A stretch of DNA of 64,000 bases. It comes from Opisthocomus hoazin. Its lineage: Eukaryota; Chordata; Aves; Opisthocomiformes; Opisthocomidae. The stretch covers positions 8,788,992 to 8,852,991 of the forward strand of contig NC_134441.1 of NCBI RefSeq assembly GCF_030867145.1, written 5' to 3'. The translations under genes were made by a program, and so were the position numbers. The first letter of the stretch is position 1. The number at the start of each line of letters is the position of its first letter. The notes under the pieces are model-generated. The model was not told the DNA's origin, did no database searches, and saw only the letters and a list, made by a program, of their open reading frames with translations. This document shows positions 36,901 to 46,888 of this stretch, piece after piece.

Positions 36901-38339
36901 AAGAATAAGCAAGAGAAAAGGAAACAGAAGTAATGAAGAGGCTTATAAAACTGAAGAAGAAGAATGTCAGAGTACCAAAGACCAGTAATTTGTGTCTCTG
37001 CTTCCCGGAAACGAAGTTAAAACGCCACATATATACACACACCCTGCATACGTACAACCACACTACAACACTTGGCAGAAACAGTAATAGACATCAATAC
37101 TGAATTTTCCGCAAGTTTGCTGAGTCAACTGGTACTTCCAATTTGCCTGCTGTTTTAGAACACTAATTTCTACTGGCTTCTACACGTGCTACATAGCTCT
37201 TGGGTTTTGTACATCATCACAGTATTTAGAATATCTTTCAAAACTTAATTAAAAACTGCAGTGCTGAATACTCCAAATAACCCAACCTTCCACTGAATAA
37301 CCCAGCATTATTCTGAGAGGCAGTTTTAGGAATGTGTACGCTTTTGGCCAAAAGCTCCATCTTCAACGCTGTCCAAAGTGCAGCAAACTCTGAACATGCT
37401 AAAACCCCAAGTAATATTAAAAAATACTATAAAACCTTTCCTAACATTTATTTTCTATATGCAGTCTTTTCGCCCAAACTGTGCTGTGCTAGAAATACAG
37501 TTCCTAGCAACCTAATACAGAATATTAGACCAGTAAACAAAGTCTCATGACTTTAAGTACGTATACAACCAAAAGTAAGGAAAAACACTGCCCAGGACGC
37601 ATACTCCATCAACAGTATCAGGTATGCAGATGGCTGAAACTATTATTCCACTTACATTTTGTTCCTCTGGTTCTAATTTTGGAATTTTGTGTGACTTGCG
37701 CTCTTCCGACCGGGAAGAGTCATGCTTGCTACTTTTTTTCCTTTTCTCTTTTCTCCCTTCATGTTTCGCCTTAGCATACTCACTCGCTTGTACTTCATTT
37801 AAAAGGTCCCCACACAGAGAGGACTCAAACAATTCCCTGCCGTTCTGGATAGTTTTGGTTATTTTTAGTTTGATCTCTGGTGAGCCAGTCTTCTTTGGAA
37901 TCACCGTCTGTGAAACTGAAGGTGGTGGTGGAGGCGGCGGCTGTGGAGGGGAAGGTTTTTCCAGAACTTCGTGCGGCCTTGCATTAGAGTTTTCCATTTG
38001 GTAATACTCCGGGGGACTAAAGTTTCTGACTGTACCAAAACCATTGGCTGAACCATTGGGATATTGACTGTACGTCTGGTATTTGGCTTGAGGTTCGTAC
38101 ACGTTGATCGTGGGTGGGTAGCCGTTCGTGATGGGCGGGAGGTCCTCCGCCGTGGGCGTGGGGTACGGAAAGCCTTGCTGCAGGGCAGTTTCGTATGGCG
38201 TTTGTCCACCATCTTCAGCAATGTCACTGCTGGCATCAAAGGCATCCTCTTGGCGGATGTTGGCTGAGTCAATGAGCTGAGGTGGTTGCTGAATTGTGTT
38301 TCCCATGATCCCTTGCATGAAAGAGAAAGAGAAATCCAT
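6717..38339 (-). CDS. NSD3: NSD3 (WHSC1L1) histone H3 lysine-36 methyltransferase, complete
   Basis: Complete coding region in 23 coding exons, 1,435 codons by my count (human protein about 1,437). The nuclear enzyme mono- and dimethylates H3K36. Domains in order: N-terminal region with EIKLKITK near residue 155, which in human binds the BRD4 ET domain; PWWP1 from about residue 267 ([10 protein letters not shown]); Cys/His-rich PHD fingers from about 700 to 960; PWWP2 ([10 protein letters not shown]) from about 968; AWS around 1095-1140 ([11 protein letters not shown]); SET with [28 protein letters not shown] and LTFNYN; post-[16 protein letters not shown]; and a C-terminal PHD/C5HCH module. 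It is NSD3 rather than NSD1 or NSD2 by length, by the N-terminus [14 protein letters not shown], and by its neighbours PLPP5 and LETM2. All intron phases match and I see no internal stop or frameshift. The start ATG (38339) has a good Kozak context (ACAATGG). Transcribed from a CpG island at about 47 kb. Confidence 0.97.
6959..8463 (-). other. NSD3: NSD3 last intron (1.5 kb)
   Basis: Between the C-terminal PHD exon and the last exon. AT-rich except for a CpG-rich patch at about 7600-7770. No exon or repeat recognised. Confidence 0.7.
8464..8668 (-). CDS. NSD3: NSD3 coding exon 22 (C-terminal PHD)
   Basis: [20 protein letters not shown]..., then [20 protein letters not shown] and [13 protein letters not shown]. 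Acceptor ATTGCTAG, donor GTAAGA. The last canonical PHD finger of the protein. Confidence 0.96.
8669..9013 (-). other. NSD3: NSD3 intron between coding exons 21 and 22
   Basis: Short AT-rich intron; nothing else seen. Confidence 0.8.
9014..9120 (-). CDS. NSD3: NSD3 coding exon 21 (end of SET, post-SET)
   Basis: [22 protein letters not shown] and [10 protein letters not shown]: the catalytic Tyr-containing ELTFNYN motif and the post-SET cysteine cluster that binds zinc. Acceptor AAATTTTAG, donor GTACAC. Confidence 0.97.
9693..9834 (-). CDS. NSD3: NSD3 coding exon 20 (SET catalytic core)
   Basis: [20 protein letters not shown], then [15 protein letters not shown] and [21 protein letters not shown] is the SET pseudoknot motif that binds the cofactor; it is intact. 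Acceptor TTTGAAG, donor GTAAGA. Confidence 0.97.
10208..10324 (-). CDS. NSD3: NSD3 coding exon 19 (SET)
   Basis: 39 codons: [19 protein letters not shown]...NFYMLTVTK. Acceptor CCTTTTCAG, donor GTAAAT. Contains part of the S-adenosylmethionine-binding SET core. Confidence 0.96.
11229..11284 (+). mobile_element. CR1 LINE 3' end abutting the exon 18 splice donor
   Basis: Plus-oriented CR1 tail: GGTTGGACTTCATGACC..., CTTTTCCAACC, then ATTCTGTGATTCTA, the CR1 8-bp terminal repeat (ATTCTRTG). The terminal repeat runs up to position 11283 or 11284, i.e. into the NSD3 donor read on the other strand (GT at 11285-11284). Only about 56 bp of the element is clear; the 5' limit is uncertain. Confidence 0.85.
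11286..11555 (-). CDS. NSD3: NSD3 coding exon 18 (AWS and start of SET)
   Basis: 90 codons: [19 protein letters not shown], the Cys-rich AWS ([12 protein letters not shown]...CQNQCF), and SET motif [13 protein letters not shown]. Acceptor TGTTCCGCAG. The donor GTAGAATCAC is continuous with a CR1 LINE end (see that entry). Confidence 0.96.
12362..12474 (-). CDS. NSD3: NSD3 coding exon 17
   Basis: [20 protein letters not shown]...PPPYKHIK, a charged helix linking PWWP2 to the AWS domain. Acceptor TTTGCACAG, donor GTGAGT. Confidence 0.95.
12940..13142 (-). CDS. NSD3: NSD3 coding exon 16 (PWWP2)
   Basis: [18 protein letters not shown]...[29 protein letters not shown]...NKTFKK. Acceptor CTTTGCAG, donor GTAAAA. 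Core of the second PWWP domain. Confidence 0.96.
13707..13863 (-). CDS. NSD3: NSD3 coding exon 15 (PHD4, start of PWWP2), GC donor
   Basis: [20 protein letters not shown]...CWNCNDC-type finger (here [12 protein letters not shown]) followed by [10 protein letters not shown]. Acceptor TTTAAAG. The exon ends TACAG followed by GCAAGT rather than GT; the next exon begins with the G that completes Arg, so the phase fixes this GC-AG boundary. Confidence 0.93.
13864..16186 (-). other. NSD3: NSD3 intron with internal CpG-rich patch
   Basis: 2.3 kb between coding exons 15 and 14. AT-rich with an A-run near 15141 and a dense CpG block at about 15460-15800. I see no supported exon. Confidence 0.65.
15460..15800. 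promoter_or_regulatory. Intragenic CpG-rich island (candidate)
   Basis: High GC with frequent CG dinucleotides (CCGCCCGGAGCGAGG-like) inside an AT-rich NSD3 intron. It has no coding homology I recognise. It could be an internal promoter, an enhancer or a methylation-protected patch. Confidence 0.4.
16187..16336 (-). CDS. NSD3: NSD3 coding exon 14 (likely cassette exon)
   Basis: [20 protein letters not shown]...[18 protein letters not shown]. Acceptor CGTATAG, donor GTAACC. Exactly 150 nt with phase 1 at both ends, so skipping removes 50 residues without a frameshift. As I recall, a human isoform of about 1,388 residues lacks this segment. Confidence 0.93.
16337..20526 (-). other. NSD3: NSD3 intron (4.2 kb)
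   Basis: Between coding exons 14 and 13. AT-rich, with poly-A low-complexity tracts near 19956-19984 and 20369-20391. No gene or recognisable repeat family seen. Confidence 0.65.
19956..19984. repeat. A-rich low-complexity tract
   Basis: Poly-A interrupted by single G residues; a similar one lies at 20369-20391. Confidence 0.8.
20527..20697 (-). CDS. NSD3: NSD3 coding exon 13 (PHD3)
   Basis: [22 protein letters not shown]...LICSNH...[12 protein letters not shown]; third finger. Acceptor TTGCACAG, donor GTGAGC. 171 nt, phase 1 to phase 1. Confidence 0.95.
21294..21491 (-). CDS. NSD3: NSD3 coding exon 12 (PHD2)
   Basis: [19 protein letters not shown]...[13 protein letters not shown]...[12 protein letters not shown], a second zinc-binding finger. 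Acceptor TTTTACAAG, donor GTGAGA. Ends ASKG in phase 1. Confidence 0.95.
21894..22020 (-). CDS. NSD3: NSD3 coding exon 11 (PHD1)
   Basis: [17 protein letters not shown]...FHMECLGL...FICTECKNG, a PHD finger with Cys4-His-Cys3 spacing. Acceptor TGTTTAAG, donor GTGAGT. Confidence 0.95.
22706..22834 (-). CDS. NSD3: NSD3 coding exon 10
   Basis: 43 codons, [19 protein letters not shown] to NKKDTVCQ; the last Cys begins the first PHD finger. Acceptor TTTGTAG, donor GTAAAT. Confidence 0.93.
23390..23520 (-). CDS. NSD3: NSD3 coding exon 9
   Basis: [19 protein letters not shown] to SRGLNDLQ. Acceptor GTGTTAAG, donor GTAAAG. Second basic cluster (KPLKKRSR) typical of a nuclear localisation signal. Confidence 0.93.
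24102..24147 (-). CDS. NSD3: NSD3 coding exon 8 (46-nt micro-exon)
   Basis: [15 protein letters not shown] plus one base. Acceptor TCAAACAG, donor GTGAGT. Too short for ORF finding but required by phase: it links phase 0 to phase 1 and matches human [16 protein letters not shown]. Confidence 0.93.
24148..26560 (-). other. NSD3: NSD3 intron containing a CpG island and a 3'-UTR-like block
   Basis: The right half (about 24860-26535) is AT-rich and directly follows the read-through stop of coding exon 7, with minus-strand AATAAA at 25401-25396, 25038-25033 and 24946-24941. The left half holds a CpG island at 24470-24740. See findings for a possible alternative terminal exon. Confidence 0.55.
24470..24740. 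promoter_or_regulatory. Intragenic CpG island (candidate)
   Basis: Dense CG-rich block (e.g. CCCCCGGGCGCGCGCTCCCGGG near 24557-24578) between AT-rich flanks. No coding homology. Candidate internal promoter or regulatory element. Confidence 0.45.
26561..26661 (-). CDS. NSD3: NSD3 coding exon 7
   Basis: [19 protein letters not shown]...[11 protein letters not shown], a very basic segment (likely nuclear localisation signal). Acceptor CTTCTTCAG. The donor is CAG|GTTGGC, a weak match to consensus; reading on past it adds VGFLHVES and a stop (see findings). Confidence 0.93.
26662..30585 (-). other. NSD3: NSD3 intron (3.9 kb)
   Basis: Between coding exons 7 and 6. Ordinary AT-rich sequence; I see no gene, no CR1 and no CpG patch. 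Confidence 0.65.
30586..30712 (-). CDS. NSD3: NSD3 coding exon 6
   Basis: 42 codons, [17 protein letters not shown]... to TTSGST plus one base. Acceptor CTTTTTAAG, donor GTAGGC. Low conservation, ser/thr-rich linker. Confidence 0.9.
31516..32019 (-). CDS. NSD3: NSD3 coding exon 5
   Basis: 168 codons from [16 protein letters not shown] to DQFVYSTK, with [20 protein letters not shown] in the middle. Acceptor CTTAAG, donor GTGTGT. Largest internal exon. Relative to the human protein as I recall it, a few residues are missing between TMH and LDLQ. Confidence 0.95.
32834..32988 (-). CDS. NSD3: NSD3 coding exon 4 (end of PWWP1)
   Basis: [17 protein letters not shown] completes PWWP1, followed by a charged helix ending HSEKQK. 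Acceptor TTTTCAG, donor GTATGA. 155 nt restores phase 0. Confidence 0.95.
33421..33580 (-). CDS. NSD3: NSD3 coding exon 3 (PWWP1)
   Basis: Starts VQQFLPSL and carries the first PWWP domain with [10 protein letters not shown] and TYPWWPCMV. Acceptor TTTGTAG, donor GTAAGG (33420-33415). 160 nt, leaving phase 1. Confidence 0.95.
33994..34062 (-). CDS. NSD3: NSD3 coding exon 2
   Basis: 23 codons, [15 protein letters not shown]..., phase 0 at both ends. Acceptor TTTCCTAG (34063) and donor GTTAGT (33993). Matches the linker before PWWP1 in human NSD3. Confidence 0.93.
34063..37655 (-). other. NSD3: NSD3 intron (3.6 kb)
   Basis: Between the first and second coding exons. Contains a modest CpG-rich patch at about 36180-36330. 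No other feature that I can support. Confidence 0.65.
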
Positions 38340-38383
38340 TGTTCTGCTCCAGCATCCTTAGCTTTCCCTTTTTCTCATAGGGC
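37656..38383 (-). CDS. NSD3: NSD3 exon 2, first coding exon (start codon at 38339)
   Basis: Acceptor CTGCCTTTAG (to 38384) followed by 44 nt of 5' UTR, then 228 codons from ATG 38339 to EPEEQN, donor GTAAGTGG (37655-37648). Contains a proline run (PPPPPPP near residue 135), the BRD4-binding motif EIKLKITK and a basic Lys/Arg-rich stretch. Coding part is 37656-38339. Confidence 0.96.
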
Positions 38384-41300
38384 CTAAAGGCAGGGGAAGG
38401 GAAATAAGCAGTCAGTACAAATCGAAAGATAATAATTAAGCAAATTAAACCGTTGAGAAAAAGAGAGATCTAAAGACCACCCTCCCCCTCTGCATTCAGC
38501 AGCCACCCTCCCATGGATTGAGAGAGGACTGGTATCACTGAATCTTTAAAAAGGGCTCTTTACACATTTCTGCAGAACAGCTTTTTTGCATGACCACTAT
38601 CTTCTTTTCGAAGACATTTAAAGAAATGTTATAAGCACCTACAAGTGCTTAAAAACTATGAGCCGAAGTGTTACAAAGTCAGAATAACGGTGCCAAAATT
38701 CCAACCACTCTCCACAGCCCTCCTACTTTGGTGCTAGGAAGCGTTATTCTAACGCAAAGCAGTAAGGCAGCAGACTCTGACCCTCCAGCATAGAGAAGAT
38801 TCCACGTTCTCTTGACACCATAGTCACTGCAAGCTGAACAAGCCAGAAAAACACAGAAAGCCCACTCAAACAGGAGAGAAACCTCTTCTCTTCCTCCCCA
38901 CCTCCTTGCCAAACCTGGAGACAGACGAGCAGCCCTTCGGCCTGCAGCAGACCTACGCCATGGGCTTTGCTGAACGATGGCACAGTTACGGCGAACAGGT
39001 CATTCCACCTCAGCTGCTGGGAAACCCAGCTCACGCTGCGCACAGCCGCAGACGGGGTTTCCCAGCCTCCTCCCTCCCCAGAAAAGCAGAGCAGAGTTTG
39101 CACCCGCTGGCTCTCAGCAGCTAAGAGAGGAGGGTTACTCTCCTCGCTCTCCACCTTATTTTAATATGAAACACTTAGGGCTTAAACACTACGTGGTTCT
39201 GAGGGAGAGAAAAACGGCCTCAGCACCAAAAGATCTCCAAAACCTGAGATTATTCACAGAATTAGATTATAGCCAAGAAAGCTGTCATACACATTTTCAA
39301 TTTTCCACTGCATATCAAAACACCAAAATCAGACTAAATCAAATTTAGATTTCCAAGATTCAACTACTGGCTCAGAGGCGGCTTTTGCATTCACCTAATC
39401 TCAACACTCAACAAGCAGAAATACAGAAAGACCTAAAATTCAGGTAAGAAATACAAGTTGGCTTCCAAGCAAGGTCAGTTTAGCCCTTCCAAAGTAAACA
39501 CAGCTCTGTATTATTTATTCTGTCTCTGTGTAGGCATAAAGGAGTGTTACTGTGCCCTTTTGGTCAGGGTTTGAAATGACATTAACACATCCCACAGACA
39601 CTTCTCATAATAAGAATCTGCATATAACCCAGCCCACGTTAAACTCTCCCTCTCCCGATGCAACGCATCTCAATACCTTATCTAATAGTTTTCAAAACAC
39701 TCAGAACACTTCCCCCCTCTGAGATGGCAAAAACCAACTGAAGTTATAACAGTAACAAGTAAGAACGCGATCAGAATTTACTGTATGTTTTGCAGACTTC
39801 ATATTCCGATTATATTCAGGTTTGTATTCACCTTTATTGCCCTGTGCAATCAACTAGGGGCACGTTTGTCATTGTAATTAAGCGACTTAGGGAAACCATA
39901 GCACAATGTTATGCAGCTAAATTCACTAACTGCAGTAACTTTTAAATCTTGTGGCTGCAAACCCATCCCTTCTCTCCCGCAGCTCTCTGCCCACCGGCCA
40001 CAGAGCCACCACAGCAGCGTGACTGCGGAGGGGACAGCACACGGAGCACGCAGGACAGCGCATCAAGGTCAAAACACCAAACCACCACCCATTCCAGGAA
40101 GGGCAAGTGGGACTGTGCGCACTATTTACCAATTAATTGTTACTTTACATCTGCCAAACTGAAGAGCAAACAACAGGCTTCTCACACAAGTACGAAACTG
40201 CACCCTAGGCCACTTTCATTTGTTACAAAAACCAGGTTAAATCTTTTATTTTCTTCTGAACACTTAAAAAAAAAATTCAACTGATCTTGAGAAGCTGCAA
40301 CAGCACTTCACTCATCCTGGCTCACCCATTACTGGATGGACAGAGTCAAAGCAGAAATAGCTTAAGGAATTTTAGAATTACTATCAACTCCCCAGTTTTT
40401 TATTGTTGCTGTTTTAATAGTAATTAAATCACGTTCTTTCACCTACACACTCTGAAAGCAAGACCATCCATTTAATTTGGTAGAACTAAGCCCCAGAATC
40501 TTAAACAAGGGATCTGCTGAAGGATATCACGCCAGGATGGTGCAGCCACACCAGAACTATAAAAAGCAAAAATCAACCTGCAGAAAGCGAAACTATAAAA
40601 CAAGAAACTACCCAGCATTCTGTGCTTTGTTAAGAATATAACTTTGCTAATGTCACATGGCATTTGAATAATTATGCTTTATGTTTTCCTGCTGATAAAT
40701 CCAACTAAGAGCGGAAACTTCGCAAGTTTTGGGTCCTGCTGCAGGATGTCAATCTGATGTGGTAAAAAAAAATTTAATGTCTTTCATGTCTCTCCAGAGG
40801 GAAGAGAAAAGAATAATTTGTTGAAAAGATTTTTTTTTTCTCCCGGTGCAGGTTCTCTGACCTTACTTACAATGTCAAACACCCCGGCAGACTGCTCATT
40901 TCACTAGACAGTACAGCTCCTCTAACAAGCAACTGTCTCATGGTGTAAGAGGAAAAAAAACCTCACTGCACTACCAGAACAACTCCTCCTCCTCCAGCCA
41001 ACACCACCAGATTTAGAGCCTCCACGAACCCTTATTTTCAAATCTGCAATGGATAGTTACATTCAGAAGACTGCCTTGAAACTGTACATCTGTATAATCA
41101 CCTTCTAGTCACACAACTCACCAGGTACAGACTGAGAAATTGTGCCTCAACTGCTACACAAGGGAGGAAAAAGCCCTCTCTCCTACTACCGTGCCCTGTG
41201 GGCTACACAGTCTGACCATCCAGTGCATCCTCTGGCAGCAGGTGAATGGCAATCACTGTGGACACCGTTACAGAAATTCTGATCCGTTGCCAGGCTGGTA

Positions 41301-44300
41301 TATCGAATTCACTTCAATCTTCCTTGAAGACTTCTCTAAAACTGAGCCACAACGTCAGGTAAGGCTGCATACAGAACACTAGAAAGCTGCTCATATAATC
41401 CACAGCCTAACATCTCAGTTTGAGAAGCACTGAAATTGTACAACAGCCTAAGCAAAAGGGTTTTGCCCCAAAAACCATTACCCTATCCCACCTGTGACAT
41501 AAGAACAGATCTTTTCCTATCCCACTGGCAACTTTTACTCTTTCCTTAGAAGAGCTTCCACACTTTGAAAAGCTGGGACACAAACCAACCTATTTTGTGC
41601 CGCACATCGCTGGGACCCCCAGGTTTGTTTATTCTCTGGGATGTTACATGCGTGCATCTGGCCGACTACAAGGTACTGTACCAGGCCGTTCGCACTCACC
41701 CGTTCTGATTCCATCTACAAACACCACTCAGAAGTTGATGATCTACAGACTGCAGGGTGAGTTAACAAAGGCTGTTTGTGAGCCTGAGCCCTGTTCCCAG
41801 TAGGAAGAACTCCCTGTCACAGTGCTGGAGCACTAAGCCATGACAACACTACCGCCTTCTCGTCACGGTCACATCCGTCTGGGTCTACAGCAGGATGCAA
41901 TGCTTGACCAACGCAGCCAGTAAAGTCCTCACCTGTACACAGACAAGGAATGTTCTTACCAGGACAGTTTGTTTTTCTCAGAAGGGCTGAGACAAGGCAT
42001 AGCAGCAAAAATGCAGCTTTGCTAGTGTTGAGCAGCAGAAGTTCTCTGCTGATACCTTGGTACAACTATCCCACCAAAGAGGTACTAATGAGATCCAGAC
42101 ACGGTATTAACAGAATTCAAAAGCTGCATGACAGTGTCTGGTCTCTCTTATCTCCTCCACATGGAGCCCTCCAGGTCAAAGCCTGCCCACGCTGTACCAC
42201 TCCTCACAGCAGCCGGGCCCTGACTGCAGCAGCTCCTAAAGCTGTCGATACTCTCGCTTCCACAGGCACTAACTGAAGAGGGTGGGTCGTCACTGTACTT
42301 CATTTTGTTACCTGACAGAAGTTAGGGATTAATTAATGAACCTCAAAACACTCTACTTACATTGGATTTCGGAGTTGTCAGTAAAAGAAAAGTTTCGATT
42401 TTTTTTATTTTATTTTTTTGTTTTTAAGTCCTTCCTCTCTGGAGCTCAGCTGTGTACAACAGCCCTCGATGCCAGCCTACGCTTCACAGTCGGGACAGTT
42501 GCTACACCTGCCTCACGACCTTCCCATACAGGCTGCAGAAGCAAGGATTACTGCTTCTCTGAATTGTTACTCTCAACAGTCTTAAAACACAAGAGCGTGC
42601 TCTCCTCCCAGAGAGCTTACATCATCGAGAGCTTCTTCCTTCCGAGTCTATTGCTGTCATCATGGTTAACACACCCAGACTTTCCCACCCTTCTTCCTTT
42701 CCAAAATTCAGCATTAGTGTGTTCATTTCTCAGCTGCTCCCCAGCGAATCGGCATCGGGGCTGCACTGCAGTGAAAGGACAGCCCCTGGAGCTACCGAAA
42801 CAACGGAGCAGAACGATGAATCCTGAATATGAATCCTGAATGTACAGGGATCTCAACATTTAAACCTAAGGAAGGATTACTTTGTAAAAGTCACTCCCAA
42901 GCTCTAATGCAAACAATGCCCCATCATCACTGGAGTATCAGCAGGCTCCAGAGTCATACCTGTCCTTCCTCTGCGGAGGAACACTACTTAAAACCACAAG
43001 AAAATGCGATTTTCAGTGATACGTGTTGATCTTGCAGGAAAGTATTTCAGAAGAGATTCTTCTCACTACAACAGCAATTACTCTATTAAATTACAGTATC
43101 AGACCCTGCAAGCTGTAGAATTTAGCTTCCAAATATCACCCGTAACAGACACTGCACCGATATGACATTGGAACTCAACCAACAGATAAAGAAACAATTT
43201 AATTATTTCAAGGTTTACAGGAAATGGATACTTTATAGCAGCTGGGAAACAACCTGAAATCAAAAATAGCTTCAAAAACTGCAACTGAATTTCCTAATGA
43301 GAGAAAAAGAGTTTGTTCTCTAAAACTGGGTAACCAGCATTCTGTACTTGTCCTTTCCCATGGCTGTGGGGTCTTCTGGCCGAGCAGGAAAACAGGACTG
43401 TTTACAGACACCGAGTCGCTACACATGGACACTGTTTGAGCAAATATTTTCATGTTGCCCACGGCAGAGTCACATTTCAAAGTATCAGAGGAAAAAGTAA
43501 ATGAAATAAAAAAATACAAGCAGTACAAGATAAGGTAGGTCAACCTAGCAGAGCTCTTACAGTGCTCTTTCTTACATTAACACTGTTTGTTTCACTTCCC
43601 GTCCTGAGCTTCTTGGCTTGACTGAACACAACCCGAAAATAATCAGTTACACCTTGAAAAGCGAGTGCCCAGTCATGGGAAAGTTTCAAAGAGGGTTCGT
43701 ATTTTTCACGAGCAATTGCACTCATCTAAAGCCATTTTTAGCACAAGTATTTTGCAATTTCACTCTCAGAAAACAAGATACCTAAAAAGTTTTCAAATAT
43801 TGCTTTCAGGCTGCAGTAGACTAAACAATAACAACTGACTTCTCAGATTATCAAACAAATCTGAACACCGCTGATCCCATTTATTATTGGTGAAAGTTTT
43901 TCCTCCTCCCAAAAAGGGAGTTTGGTAGGACTTACCTATAAATACACACACATGCATCTATCCACCACATTATTGCTCAATCAGGAAGAGCTCAAAAAAG
44001 TGAAAGAAGATACAGTAACTATGCCACACCTAAGAGAAACTTCCTAAATATTAGAAGCACCCACCCCTGTTCATCACCGACCAGGAGCCCAAGGCAAGAA
44101 CTCTGGAGCGCGAGGAGGGAGGACCGTCTCGGAGGCCTGTCGGGTGCAGAACTCGGAGGAACTGCCGACACCCAGCCAGCAGCCAGAGCCAAACGACAGC
44201 GCTTCCTGCGAACGCCAACTCGGGCGACTGAGGAGGGCTGGGACCAAGGGGTTCTGTGCCCCTGCTGCCCACCACCGCCAGCTGACGAGCCCTGCCCGGA

Positions 44301-46888
44301 CCAGCGCAGCCGCCCGCTCCTCTGAGGCGGGCCATCACCACAGCGACGAGCTGACACAACAGCTACTGACAGAGAGCACAGCCTGCACACATCTTAAACG
44401 GAGTTTCCACAAAACCTTTTTGAATTCATTTTACCTTTTTCTGTTGACAACCACCACGTGGGTGGCCCCGCCGAAAGCACTTGGGTTCACACTGGTTAGG
44501 GACAAGGCATTTTACGTAGCTGGAAAGTATCTGCTACGAGAACAGAAACTGTCCCACTGGCTTACCGAGTTGAAAAAAACCAACAGTTTGAGTCAGTCTT
44601 ACGTGTTCAGTGAACAGTATCACTGCTTCGTCACCCTGAGCTGGACTTTCTATCAACAGGCTTGAAAGCAGAAGTTCTAGGCCATCTTTACGCACAAACA
44701 ACAACCCATCTCCTGTGCACACAGACCTAAATCAGACATTCAAAGAGCTGTTCATATCCTACCACCCCTTCATTACCTGAGTCACCACACACACGTTCAC
44801 TGCCATTTTCTGTGCTGTTCCATTCCAACGTATGTCTGCATCCAACCTGCGCGGGCACTGGTCACCTCGAGGGTCTAATCCACGCAGCAACTGTCCTCAA
44901 CAGACATTCACTGCTATACGTGTTTTGGAAACAGACAGCTGCTTGGCTGGAACAGGCTGGGTTGGTCGGGATTTAAGTGATGCAATCTACTTCTGTGGCT
45001 TTGTCACTCCTCCTCTCAGAACCCTAAGACTGCCCAGCTGGAACCACGAGAAACGCAGAACTCGGCTTTCGCAGAAGTTCAGCATACACAGCCACCACCA
45101 AGCTCCTCGCTAGACCTGAACATACGCACGCTTTTGCTACAGTCACGTCAAAAACCACCTGAAGGGCTGCCTTTGCTGGCCAACAGCACCCTGCGGTCTT
45201 CCAACTGTATGCACTGTAGACAGAAATAAACTGATTATTCTTACCGATTCCTGCATTCAGTATTTGCAGTTTGCTTTGTCCTGTTTTGTTCTGGATGTCC
45301 CTAAGAAACCATGCATGCAAAGTTTTATTTACATACGTTAAGACAATGCCAAGTTTTTCAATAGCACGTAGATTCATCAGCAGAAAAACTGGAGCCTGTG
45401 GATTTCTACCGACTTCAGCTGGACTGAGCAGTCTCTCCTGGCAGACACTGATGGTGAATCAGAGGCCTCTTGACAAACTTTTAAAGCATGTGGTAAGGCT
45501 GACTACTTCCCTGTATACCTTTTAAAGGTGGTTTGTCTTTTTTTTTTTTAAATGCCAGAAGAAATAGTCATGTCTGTAATATGGTTTTGATAAGGCCACT
45601 TTTAAGAAGTTTCCCACAGTGACACAGAAAGAAACAACTCAGCAAAGAAAATGCTATGCATTAAAAAGAAAAAAAAAAAAAAGCAGTTTGTCTTGAAAAT
45701 GAGCTTAGAGTACTCATTTGTTTTTAGAGCCTTGGGATTCAAATAGGAAACGCGGATGAAAATCTTTGTTATTCAGGGAAAGCCATGGATCGATGCTGAT
45801 GTAAAACCAGAAGTCAGATCTTTGGTGATACCAAATACTGTAAGAGTCATGACACGCTTTCACGTATCAAAACCAGAGTAATACCTGCAACGTATCTCAT
45901 GCGTATCGCCTCAAACTCCGGCAAAGCTGCCGAACTGAAAAACGCAAAACACAGCTGTATTAAACAAAACACACAGCCCTGGATCATCTCCCTCTCCTCT
46001 TTGCCTGTAACTCCATAGAGCACACGCTCACTTCTTGGAGCAAAAATCTTTTCAAGGGGTTCATTAAAAAACTTTATTTTAAAAAACTCTAACTGTCAAA
46101 ACATTGCCTGTGCTTTTCAACAACACACCACTGAAGACTTAAAACAGTCATCGAAACAGGCCACAATTTTTTCTTCAACTATGACTACAGGCTACTTCAT
46201 ATCGTCTTTCGGGTTGGGTGGTTGCTATATAGAGAACTATCTTATCGGCAAGATTGTTTTTTTCCCCAACACACTGAAAATCTTAAACCCGTATGAAAAT
46301 TGCCGAGTGCACTGACAGTCAGAAAAGAGCAGAGCGAGACGCAGAACGGAACGGTGCAACGGTGCCCCCAAAACACCCAACGCAAACCCAAACCCCAGCA
46401 ACACCAACAAACCCCTCACGCCTCGGCGGCCCCCCGAGCGCGCCCCGAAACCCCCGCGCCCGGCTCCCGGAGGCGGCTCCGCGCGGCGCGGGCTCCGACC
46501 CCCGGCTCTCCCCCGCTACCTGCCGCGGGACCGCCGCAGCGGGGAGCGAGGAGGCGCGGGGGCCGCCGCCTGCCCGGCACCGGCCCGGTGGGACGAGCCA
46601 GCGGGTCCCGCTGCGCGGCCCGGAGCCCGGCCCGGCCCGGCCCTGCTCCGCGCCTCACGGACACGGCGGGCGGCCCGGCCCGGCCCTGCCCGCGGGACCG
46701 GCCCGGCTCCGGACGGACCGGGACCCCCTCCCGGCCGCCCACCCGCCCTCTCTCCGCGGGGGCGGCCCCGGGGACCGCGCCGCCGCCGCAGCGCCGGCAG
46801 CAAACATGGCGGCCGCGGCCCCTTTAAGCCCGGGCGGGCCGGCGCCGCCGCGGCCGCCCCCGCCAGCTCGGCCGCCCGCCGCCCTCAC
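38384..46888 (-). other. NSD3: NSD3 intron 1 (8.5 kb)
   Basis: Separates the 5' UTR exon from the start-codon exon. AT-rich, with a CpG-rich patch at about 44090-44340 and poly-A/T tracts near 45539 and 45665. A good minus-strand donor-like sequence (ATAG|GTAAGTCC, about 43928-43940) hints at an optional 5' exon but is not enough to call one. Confidence 0.6.
44090..44340. promoter_or_regulatory. CpG-rich patch in NSD3 intron 1 (candidate regulatory)
   Basis: Locally high GC and CpG in an otherwise AT-rich intron, 2.6 kb inside the main promoter. No coding homology seen. Confidence 0.35.

Noticed and set aside
6717-38339. Assignment as NSD1 or NSD2 instead of NSD3
   Set aside because: The N-terminus ([14 protein letters not shown]), total length near 1,435 and neighbours PLPP5 and LETM2 point to NSD3; NSD1 is much longer and NSD2 has an HMG box, which is absent here.
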